This document shows, piece after piece, positions 1 to 5,659 of a stretch of 7,667 nt of DNA (its first letter is position 1; each line of letters opens with the position of its first letter). The notes beneath the pieces were generated by a model. That model was not told the DNA's origin and searched no databases. It saw only the letters and a list, made by a program, of their open reading frames with translations. The stretch is from Aquimarina sp. (GTDB taxonomy: Bacteria; Bacteroidota; Bacteroidia; Flavobacteriales; Flavobacteriaceae). Position numbers and translations under genes: made by a program. Location: NCBI GenBank assembly GCA_011524575.1, contig WTKB01000273.1:1-7667 (forward strand), in the 5' to 3' direction.

Positions 1-177
1 GTAATAAATGATTTTATGAGCAATTATATGTTTATAAATACTTTTAATGTTATAGCAATTGGTGTTATTTTGGTTTCTACCTATAAAAAGAGTGAGTTAC
101 ATGATTATCATGCGACTCACTCTTTTTTTTATAAGAGCTTGTTTAAACTAAATGCAAACTGTAATTCAAAAGTTTAA
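1..177 (+). CDS. possible C-terminal end of a membrane protein, cut by window edge
   Basis: Frame 1 is open from the window edge to a TAA at 175-177, giving 58 codons. Roughly residues 9-28 form one hydrophobic stretch followed by two lysines, as at the end of a multi-helix transporter. I cannot name the family. The strong plus-strand terminator at 85-130 suggests that a plus-strand gene ends near base 85. However, this frame has no stop before the hairpin: it reads through the stem and T-run and stops inside the palindromic repeat at 134-289. Either the original stop was lost, or the frame is open by chance in AT-rich DNA. No start codon can be judged because the upstream part is missing. 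Confidence 0.3.
   Translation, partial: VINDFMSNYMFINTFNVIAIGVILVSTYKKSELHDYHATHSFFYKSLFKLNANCNSKV
85..130 (+). terminator. strong bidirectional intrinsic terminator
   Basis: Bases 85-97 and 115-127 form a perfect 13-bp stem (core AGAGTGAGT / ACTCACTCT). The loop holds a further 5-bp stem (100-104 / 108-112). Eight T follow on the plus strand (123-130) and five A precede the core (85-89), so the minus-strand transcript also gets a U tract. It can end the large minus-strand gene that stops at 315 and any plus-strand gene entering from the left. Confidence 0.85.
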
Positions 178-289
178 GGTTTTGGGTTACTTTTAAATGA
201 TGAGCATATCGAGATATGTAAGTCCTTTTAAAGTGATCCAAGTTCTTAAAATTTTGGATTACAGGAAGTAGTGAGTTTAAACAAGCTCT
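134..289. repeat. 156-bp palindromic repeat, copy 1
   Basis: The ends are a perfect 16-bp inverted repeat (AGAGCTTGTTTAAACT at 134-149, its complement at 274-289). The interior keeps pairing inward (for example 160-169 with 254-263) to a central hairpin, 205-210 CATATC with 213-218 GATATG. The centre of that hairpin is exactly the centre of the whole element. A second full copy of the same length and orientation is at 3715-3870; I counted 25 mismatches in 156 ungapped positions. No target-site duplication is evident. It begins three bases after the T-run of the terminator at 85-130 and ends 25 bases from the stop of the large secreted-protein gene. It has no credible coding content. It could be a MITE-like mobile element or a structured RNA/DNA element; the family is not recognised. 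Confidence 0.85.
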
Positions 290-314
290 AAATAGAAAAT
301 AAGCTCTAAAAATA

Positions 315-3300
315 TTATTGAATGACTAATTTCTTAATAGTATTAGTTTGATCGTTTACAATTTTAATTAGGTAAATTCCTTTAGAGACACCACTTAGAT
401 CTAGAGTGTTCTCATTAGTGATTTCTTTTACTTTTACCACTCGCCCAAATAGATCGATCAATTCTATAGAAGTTATAGGGCTTGTAATGTTTTTAAGTGT
501 AAGCACCCCATTAGTTACAGGATTTGTAAACGTATAACTATTTAGTTTGATAATTTCTATGTTGTTTCCAGTGCTAAGTGTTTCGTTACTACAGTCACCA
601 AATTGATGCACTCCAATATCTATACTTTCACATGGACTAGGAATCGCATTACTAAAGTAGTCTAGCTCAGGAATACTTGGCATAGTTATCCCCATACCAA
701 TAGCTGGAGAATTATCTTGGATTTGATACCCATCTGTTCCATTTCCTACAGCTAAAAATAAAGGATTTCCAATAAACTTATCTGTTTCACCGTTTGCTAA
801 AGCAACATCGTTTCCATAGTATAAGTTATGAGACATGGTATTATTAGTAGAGTCGTTATAGTCGTGATAGGTATTTGTACCTAAGTTGTAAATGATGTTA
901 TTGTGATAATAGGTTTCATCAGCAGAAGCACCACCCCATTTTTTATTCCATGCTATCTTAGTATCAGATTGTGTATCATCTAAATAAATTACATTATTAT
1001 AAAATTTTGTCCCTGTCGTATTTCCAGAAGTTTTTAGGATAAATTTCCCATCACTAGGGTGTGGGTATTTCCCATCTCTTTCAATAATATTGTATCGAAC
1101 AATACCATTGTCATTAAATCTTCCAGATGTTGGGTCAGAACCACCTGTTACTAAAAGTCCAAAGTCATTGTCATGAAGGTAGTTGTATTGCAGAATACAA
1201 TTTTTTGTTCTGAAGTCAATATCTGGTCCCCCAGCATCATTGTCGTTTGTGTTAGCTTTTGTGTACCTAAATTCATTGTACTGCATGATTCCGTTATCAA
1301 CATTAAAGAAGAAGGCTGCATTTCCTGATTCTTTTATAGCACAATGATCAAACAAACAATTCTCTACAAGTGGCCCGTCGGCAACTCTAAGAATTAAAGC
1401 ATTAGCCCCTGTTCTTTCAAAAGTAGTATTGGTTACAGTTACTTCTTGATTTGGCGTCCAATCGGTGTTTGATGTTAATAAACGAGTATCATAGGCAGAA
1501 ACATTAGATATTCCTGTTCTATCTACATCATGTATATGACATTGATCTATAGATATATTTTTAAAGTAAGTAGGTGTTTCGCTTCCAAAGTTATATACTT
1601 CAATGAAAATACCTCCATTATCTTTATCATGAATATTTCCATTGATACCATGAATTTCAAGGTTTGAGAATTTAATATGGTTCACTTCACCAAAATCATT
1701 TGCTTCAATTAAAATTCCACATTTGTTAGTATTGGTTCCTGTGTATTGTGGAGGCATAACTACAGCTGCATAATCCGTGATATTTCTTTCTTCCCACGCT
1801 TCTAAACTTAATCCTGCTTCCTCGGTGCTGTTATAATTTGTGATCTCTAAGTTATTAACTTCCCAGTACTCTTGATTAGCTAAATGAAGGGTGCAATAGA
1901 TTGTTGAACTAGGGTTAATACTACAATTTTGAGAAGAATCTCCATGTATGATAGGATTTGCACCAGATCCGTATTTATCAATGATGATAGGACTTTCTTC
2001 AGTACCAGAGCCTGTGGGCATCATAACCCCTGTCCATTCTCCACCTGCTTTAAATAAAATTTGGTCTCCTGGTACAAAAGTAGTAGTGTTGATGTTAGCT
2101 AAGGTTTTCCAAGGTGTTGCCGGAGAGTATCCTGAGTTAGCATCATCACCATTTTCACTGTCAATATAATAGTTTCCTTCATAAGTATCTGTAATGTTGT
2201 AAACCAGTTCTAGGATAATATCAGCATAACGCTCTCCTAATAGACGTTGACCAGCAGCATCAAAGTGTGTAAGGTCAGGAGCATTTAGGTTTTCTGAAGT
2301 AGCTACACCTGTATTAGTTACTAAATTTGGTAGGGTTAAGATATTGGTGTTAAAAGTGGCATTATCTTCACGTAATTGACTGAGTTGTCCAGCTACAAAA
2401 GCTAATTCGGGCATATCTACTGCTTCTCTCCAGTCGTTGATAAAAGTAGATAAAGTAGATAGATAATACGCATAGTTTCTATTAGCCTCTCCTTGATGCC
2501 ATAAAATTCCTTTAAAAGTGGTATTTGGTAATGCTAGAGCTGCTTGTAGCCTTGTTAAAGCTTCTGTAAAATAGGCATCTGCATCATCTTTTCTCCAAGA
2601 AAATATAGAACTTCCTCCTCGTGCATTTACCACTAAACCAACATCATTTCCTGTAACTTCTTGTATTTTTTTTGAAAAAGTATAGGCATAACCTAAACCT
2701 TGTTCACTAAGGTCTTTTCTTATTGTCGAATACGCATTTAATGGGTTTGAAGCATTTTCCCACTGTGCAGCATCATTTAGTAAATATACATGGTCTAATA
2801 CTTCTTCATCTTGTGCTTCAATAGCTCCTCTTCCTGCAGTATTTGATTGACCAATTACTAAATATACATCTATTTGATTTTCATTAATAACAACAGGTGG
2901 TTCTTCTGTAGGGGTTTTTAAAACTCCTGCAACAACTAATTTGGCTTGGTATAACCCACTGTCAGCTTCTTTACTTTTAAGTGTAATGGTTTTGTTAAGA
3001 GCTTCTGCGTCGCCTAGTTGTATAGACATCAATTGAAGAGCTGTAGTTACTTTAGTTTGTGCATGTGAAGTTACATTTATTTCTAACCAAGCATCTGTGC
3101 TTGTAATAGCTGTAGCTCCTAGTAAACTTCCTTTTGTTGGTGCTGTATTCCATGTCAATGCCGTTTCAGACCAATTGTCTGTAGCTGTTGCGTAAGCACT
3201 GAGATTCATTGTTTGTTGTGCAGAACCATAAACTTGTAGGGTAGCAGAAGAAATAGTTTCAAAATCTGACAAATCAAATTGAAGGTATGTATTTCTTAAA

Positions 3301-3485
3301 AAATTATTTGTTGAACCCGCTTTAGCAATTAATTCGATTTCTCCACCATAATTGTCTCCACTATAGGTACCCCCTCTAGTGTAGGTGTCACTAACCACAT
3401 TTAGTGTTTGTGATGTAGTACTTTGTGCATACGATTGATACATACAAACAAAGCATGTGAGTAATAAAGTAATTTTTTTTATCAT
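315..3485 (-). CDS. secreted multidomain carbohydrate esterase (CE6/SASA-like) with CBM96-like, beta-helix and T9SS sorting domains
   Basis: This is a 1056-residue protein, probably exported and delivered to the cell surface or medium by the type IX system to deacetylate and bind or cleave a polysaccharide. Visible order: signal peptide (1-20, ending SYA before QS); DNRLRE/CBM96-like beta-sandwich (about 27-185; FLRNTYLQFDLS at 62-73 is typical); proline-rich linker (about 190-200); SGNH-type esterase (about 205-427) with nucleophile Ser214 in IGQSN, oxyanion-type NARGG (287-291), HQGEAN (330-335) and catalytic Asp404/His407 in DLTHFD; parallel beta-helix region (about 438-965) opening with YYIDSENGDDANSG and rich in N/D-containing rungs; type A sorting domain (about 981-1056) with GVSKGIYLIKI and the final KKLVIQ. 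The esterase residues look complete. The beta-helix could be a lyase, hydrolase or binding module; no family-specific catalytic residue can be assigned. The substrate is unknown. It stands alone, with no sugar-uptake genes beside it here. ATG start chosen because it gives a clean signal peptide. Confidence 0.9.
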   Translation of the reverse strand: MIKKITLLLTCFVCMYQSYAQSTTSQTLNVVSDTYTRGGTYSGDNYGGEIELIAKAGSTNNFLRNTYLQFDLSDFETISSATLQVYGSAQQTMNLSAYATATDNWSETALTWNTAPTKGSLLGATAITSTDAWLEINVTSHAQTKVTTALQLMSIQLGDAEALNKTITLKSKEADSGLYQAKLVVAGVLKTPTEEPPVVINENQIDVYLVIGQSNTAGRGAIEAQDEEVLDHVYLLNDAAQWENASNPLNAYSTIRKDLSEQGLGYAYTFSKKIQEVTGNDVGLVVNARGGSSIFSWRKDDADAYFTEALTRLQAALALPNTTFKGILWHQGEANRNYAYYLSTLSTFINDWREAVDMPELAFVAGQLSQLREDNATFNTNILTLPNLVTNTGVATSENLNAPDLTHFDAAGQRLLGERYADIILELVYNITDTYEGNYYIDSENGDDANSGYSPATPWKTLANINTTTFVPGDQILFKAGGEWTGVMMPTGSGTEESPIIIDKYGSGANPIIHGDSSQNCSINPSSTIYCTLHLANQEYWEVNNLEITNYNSTEEAGLSLEAWEERNITDYAAVVMPPQYTGTNTNKCGILIEANDFGEVNHIKFSNLEIHGINGNIHDKDNGGIFIEVYNFGSETPTYFKNISIDQCHIHDVDRTGISNVSAYDTRLLTSNTDWTPNQEVTVTNTTFERTGANALILRVADGPLVENCLFDHCAIKESGNAAFFFNVDNGIMQYNEFRYTKANTNDNDAGGPDIDFRTKNCILQYNYLHDNDFGLLVTGGSDPTSGRFNDNGIVRYNIIERDGKYPHPSDGKFILKTSGNTTGTKFYNNVIYLDDTQSDTKIAWNKKWGGASADETYYHNNIIYNLGTNTYHDYNDSTNNTMSHNLYYGNDVALANGETDKFIGNPLFLAVGNGTDGYQIQDNSPAIGMGITMPSIPELDYFSNAIPSPCESIDIGVHQFGDCSNETLSTGNNIEIIKLNSYTFTNPVTNGVLTLKNITSPITSIELIDLFGRVVKVKEITNENTLDLSGVSKGIYLIKIVNDQTNTIKKLVIQ

Positions 3486-3541
3486 ATTCCTATAAATTAA
3501 TTGTTTAAATAATTGTTATACAAGTTCTAAGCTATGATATG

Positions 3542-3574
3542 TTTATTGGCTATTTATAATAAATAGCCAATAAA
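3542..3574. promoter_or_regulatory. perfect 15-bp inverted repeat upstream of the secreted esterase gene
   Basis: TTTATTGGCTATTTA (3542-3556) and its exact complement (3560-3574) are separated by three bases. It lies about 56 bases upstream of the ATG at 3485. No U tract follows on either strand, so it is not a typical terminator. It could be an operator for a dimeric regulator or a hairpin in the 5' untranslated region. If the candidate -7 element at 3610-3617 is real, it would fall within the leader. Confidence 0.6.
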
Positions 3575-3609
3575 ACTTTAAATATAACGATTTAGAAGGT
3601 TTTTATAAG

Positions 3610-3617
3610 CAAAAATA
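3610..3617 (-). promoter_or_regulatory. weak candidate -7 promoter box for the secreted esterase gene
   Basis: On the minus strand the bases read TATTTTTG, which fits the Bacteroidota -7 consensus TAnnTTTG. I see no clear TTTG at -33, and the region is so AT-rich that a chance match is possible. Transcription from here would give a leader of about 118 bases containing the 3542-3574 hairpin. Confidence 0.25.
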
Positions 3618-3668
3618 ATATTTTTTTACTTATATTTTTAATATGCATTGAAATTGTGGGTGTTACAA

Positions 3669-3714
3669 AAAAAAACTACCATAAATAAAAGATTTTATTT
3701 ACGGTAGTTTTTTT
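3669..3714 (-). terminator. intrinsic terminator of the lipoprotein-TerC-HopJ unit
   Basis: AAAAAAACTACC (3669-3680) pairs perfectly with GGTAGTTTTTTT (3703-3714). After one mismatch the stem continues with nine more pairs (3682-3690 / 3693-3701) around a two-base loop. The minus-strand transcript ends in seven U, and the plus strand also ends in seven T, so it can act both ways. The palindromic repeat copy 2 begins at the very next base. Confidence 0.85.
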
Positions 3715-3870
3715 AGACCTTGTTTTAAGGGAATACAAACTGTAATTAAAATTTTAAGGTTTTTGGTTTACTTTTAAATGATGTGTGTATCGAGATATAT
3801 AAATCTTTTTAAAGTGATCCAAATTCTTAAGATTTTGAATTACAGTAAGTAGGGAGTTTAAACAAGTTCT
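3715..3870. repeat. 156-bp palindromic repeat, copy 2
   Basis: It matches copy 1 (134-289) in the same orientation over exactly 156 bases, at about 84% identity counted by hand. The right end AGTTTAAACAAGTTCT (3855-3870) is well preserved. The left end (3715-3730) has diverged and pairs with it less well, so this copy looks more degenerate. The centre TATCGAGATA (3788-3797) is conserved at the symmetry point. It fills the space between the HopJ-family stop (21 bases away) and the terminator at 3669-3714. No target duplication is seen. Confidence 0.85.
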
Positions 3871-3891
3871 TGTACCACTGGTTTTGAAACC

Positions 3892-4239
3892 TTACTTTTT
3901 CTCTAAAGGTAATTTTTCATCTTCAAAAGTAAGTCCTTCCCATCCATACTGCATAAAATTTCTAATATTTTGATGATCTGTACCGTTAGGAGTATCATAA
4001 ACTCCTCTGTAAATTTCTCCAAAACAAGCTAAAGTGCTTTCTTTTGAAAGGTTTTGAGCTTTACCAAAACCAAATATTTTACACGATCCATTATTTTGAC
4101 CTGCATTATTAGTTACCTCTCCATTATTAAAAGTTGTAGGTGTAAAGTTATATGTTGCTTCAATAACTTCAATACTGTCTTTAAATAAAAGAGTTTCGGG
4201 TTGTTTTTCTAGTTTAGATAAAAAGTCTTTAAGTGTCAT
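3892..4239 (-). CDS. HopJ-family protein (HopJ type III effector domain)
   Basis: This 115-residue soluble protein has no signal peptide or membrane segment. The conserved features of the HopJ family are visible: YNFTPTTFNNG (30-40), NNAGQNNGSCKIFGFG (44-59), LACFGEIYRG (70-79) and the histidine-containing HQNIRNFMQYGWEGL (89-103). The family name comes from a Pseudomonas syringae effector, but family members occur widely as housekeeping-like genes in free-living bacteria. No type III secretion genes are present here, so an effector role is unlikely and the molecular function is unknown. Its ATG lies 8 bases after the TerC stop, so it is very likely cotranscribed and perhaps translationally coupled. 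The length is about usual for the family. No Shine-Dalgarno is seen, as is normal in this phylum. Confidence 0.85.
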   Translation of the reverse strand: MTLKDFLSKLEKQPETLLFKDSIEVIEATYNFTPTTFNNGEVTNNAGQNNGSCKIFGFGKAQNLSKESTLACFGEIYRGVYDTPNGTDHQNIRNFMQYGWEGLTFEDEKLPLEKK

Positions 4240-4247
4240 AATTCGGG

Positions 4248-5042
4248 TTATTTGTTTTTTTTCTTTTTACGAAGTTTAAAGTTTATGAATTCAATAAACA
4301 GTGAAAAAGTGATTGTAAAATATAAGTACCCTTTTGGTATTGTGCCAATACTTGTTCCAAATACTTTTAAGTGGGATAAGTGTGCTGCTTCTGCAATAAG
4401 CATAAATCCAATAAGGATTAAGAAAGACAGTCCTAAAATTTGTACTGATGGATGTTTGTTTACAAATTTTCCTACTGGAGCTGCAAAAACAAGCATAATT
4501 AGTACAGATATGATTACAGCAAGAATCATAATAATGAGTGCATCATTAGGGTTTTCACTTAGTCCGTTTGTCATCCCAACAGCGGTAAGTATCGAATCAA
4601 AAGAGAATACTACATTGATAAGTGTAATTTGAAGAATAGCTTTTGATAGGCTAGAATTGCTACTTTTATCTTTAGTGATTTCTTCCGCTTCTTGAATTTC
4701 TACTTTTTCATGAATTTCATGTACACTCTTATAAAGTAGGAATAATCCACCAGCAAATAATATTAATGCCTGTCCACTAACCCCAGCAGTAATCCAAGAT
4801 TTATCAATATGAAAGAAGGGATTTTCCATAGCAATAAGGTAGGAAATACCAAAAAGAAGCAATATTCTCATGAACATAGCTAGAAATAACCCAATATTGG
4901 TTGCTTTTTTCTGTAGGTTTTCAGGAAGTTTACTCGATGCAATTGAGATAAAAATAATATTATCAATACCTAAAACAATTTCTAGGAATGTAAGGGTGAG
5001 TAAGGCTACCCAAGCATCTGCAGTTGTTAAAATATCAAACAT
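4248..5042 (-). CDS. TerC family integral membrane protein, probable metal ion exporter
   Basis: This 264-residue protein has about seven hydrophobic helices (roughly 8-31, 48-72, 89-104, 134-159, 167-189, 200-220, 236-256). It carries the TerC signatures EIVLGIDNIIF (21-31) and FSFDSILTAVGM (146-157), whose acidic residues (Glu21, Asp27, Asp149) sit within membrane helices. A charged cytoplasmic-type loop (about 105-133) separates the two halves, and the C-terminus is strongly basic (KLRKKKKNK). TerC relatives are linked to tellurite resistance and, in Bacillus, to Mn(II) efflux that supplies metal to exported enzymes. A metal export role here is inference. There are no other ter genes nearby, so tellurite resistance is not suggested. 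It is flanked by the lipoprotein gene (25-base gap) and the HopJ gene (8-base gap) in a probable operon. Confidence 0.92.
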   Translation of the reverse strand: MFDILTTADAWVALLTLTFLEIVLGIDNIIFISIASSKLPENLQKKATNIGLFLAMFMRILLLFGISYLIAMENPFFHIDKSWITAGVSGQALILFAGGLFLLYKSVHEIHEKVEIQEAEEITKDKSSNSSLSKAILQITLINVVFSFDSILTAVGMTNGLSENPNDALIIMILAVIISVLIMLVFAAPVGKFVNKHPSVQILGLSFLILIGFMLIAEAAHLSHLKVFGTSIGTIPKGYLYFTITFSLFIEFINFKLRKKKKNK

Positions 5043-5067
5043 AGTTTTGTTGTAATTATATTATGAT

Positions 5068-5475
5068 TTAGTTGTTAAAAATTCGTTTTGCAATTCCTTG
5101 CTTTTTTTTAGAAGAACCTACCTGTGAAAATTCAAAGGTATATTGATTTTCTTGGGTAGATAAAATTTTGATGTGCATTGGTTTTTTATCCTGTCGGTTC
5201 TTTGGGTGTAAATTTGTAAGTATATACTCACAATCATTTACCCAACGGACACTAGAGGTATCTGTTTTTGATTCGAAAATATCAATTTCCATAGCTTCAT
5301 TTCTAATAAATGTGCTGGTTTTGGGAATACCATCAATTATTGCGGTATATTCAAAAGTACCTGTGGTAAAATCCTTACAATTAGCGGTGTTTTCGTAGCA
5401 ACTGGTACATAACAGTAAAGAAATACTTATAAAAAATATCTTTATAAGTAATAAGGGGGGTATTGCTCTAACCAA
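5068..5475 (-). CDS. small flavobacterial lipoprotein of unknown function
   Basis: This 135-residue reading frame opens with a TTG. Residues 8-22 are a hydrophobic signal region and CTSC ends at Cys26, a plausible lipidation cysteine, although cysteine rather than leucine at -3 makes the lipobox atypical. The mature part is small, polar and probably beta-rich, with Cys33 and Cys82 and the stretch DTSSVRWVNDCEYIL (72-86). From memory, close relatives in flavobacterial genomes are often labelled DNA topoisomerase IV; nothing in this sequence supports that. Function is unknown, but its place before the TerC gene suggests an envelope role. Start is uncertain: no in-frame ATG lies between the upstream stop (5500-5502) and the signal region, and an ATG at 5498-5500 is out of frame. 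TTG at 5475 is the best available start, about 30 bases from the predicted transcription start. Confidence 0.75.
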   Translation of the reverse strand: MVRAIPPLLLIKIFFISISLLLCTSCYENTANCKDFTTGTFEYTAIIDGIPKTSTFIRNEAMEIDIFESKTDTSSVRWVNDCEYILTNLHPKNRQDKKPMHIKILSTQENQYTFEFSQVGSSKKKQGIAKRIFNN

Positions 5476-5510
5476 TCTAATAAAGTTTAATGGGGTGCAT
5501 TATTTTTTTG

Positions 5511-5542
5511 CTAAAATACATATTATACGCTATTATCTCAAA
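5511..5542 (-). promoter_or_regulatory. candidate promoter of the lipoprotein-TerC-HopJ operon
   Basis: On the minus strand TTTG (5539-5542), a 20-base spacer and TATTTTAG (5511-5518) fit the Bacteroidota pattern TTTG / TAnnTTTG with one mismatch in the -7 box. It lies just after the rpsA terminator. It predicts a transcript starting near 5504, about 30 bases before the TTG start. Confidence 0.45.
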
Positions 5543-5545
5543 ACC

Positions 5546-5582
5546 AAAAATCCCGTTTACAATAGTTTGTAAACGGGATTTT
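5546..5582 (-). terminator. rpsA intrinsic terminator
   Basis: AAAATCCCGTTTAC (5547-5560) pairs perfectly with GTAAACGGGATTTT (5569-5582). Two more pairs extend the stem, leaving a four-base loop (5563-5566). The minus-strand transcript carries five U after the GGGA side of the stem. It separates rpsA from the next operon and can also work on the plus strand. Confidence 0.85.
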
Positions 5583-5610
5583 ATAAGTACCTATTATATA
5601 GATAAGCTTT

Positions 5611-5643
5611 AAAGCTTGTTTATATTTAGTTTAAACTAGCTCT
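5611..5643. repeat. ends-only relative of the 156-bp palindromic repeat
   Basis: The right arm 5628-5643 reads AGTTTAAACTAGCTCT, one mismatch from the right end of copy 1. The left arm 5611-5626 begins AAAGCTTGTTTA and has three mismatches from the left end. One base separates the arms, so the interior of about 124 bases is absent. It forms a short hairpin between the rpsA stop (16 bases away) and the rpsA terminator. It may be a collapsed copy or an independent short hairpin. A perfect 14-bp palindrome, 5604-5617, overlaps its left end. Confidence 0.5.
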
Positions 5644-5659
5644 AAGAAATTTAAAAGGA

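Noticed and set aside
134..289. Insertion sequence or CRISPR-type repeat
   Set aside because: The element has no transposase reading frame, and the two full copies are far apart with genes between them, without regular spacers, so it is neither a complete insertion sequence nor an array.
3486..3668. Small gene upstream of the secreted esterase
   Set aside because: This AT-rich stretch holds an inverted repeat and a weak promoter match, but I saw no frame with protein-like composition.
3892..4239. Type III secreted virulence effector
   Set aside because: Only the family name suggests it. There are no secretion-system or chaperone genes nearby, and the gene sits in a housekeeping-like operon.
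4252..4632. 126-codon plus-strand open frame opposite the TerC gene
   Set aside because: It lies wholly antisense within a clearly conserved TerC coding region and has no family features. Like the shorter plus-strand frames over rpsA, the lipoprotein and the esterase, it is a shadow frame.
4248..5042. Tellurite resistance operon
   Set aside because: Only a TerC-family protein is present; no TerD/TerZ-type or other ter genes are visible, so a general metal-transport role is more likely.
5068..5475. DNA topoisomerase IV
   Set aside because: I recall this label for similar flavobacterial proteins, but a 135-residue protein with a signal region and lipidation cysteine has none of the topoisomerase domains.
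5477..5500. Seven-codon leader peptide gene
   Set aside because: It has no regulatory codon pattern. It is better explained as the out-of-frame original start of the lipoprotein, so it is reported only as part of that start-site finding.
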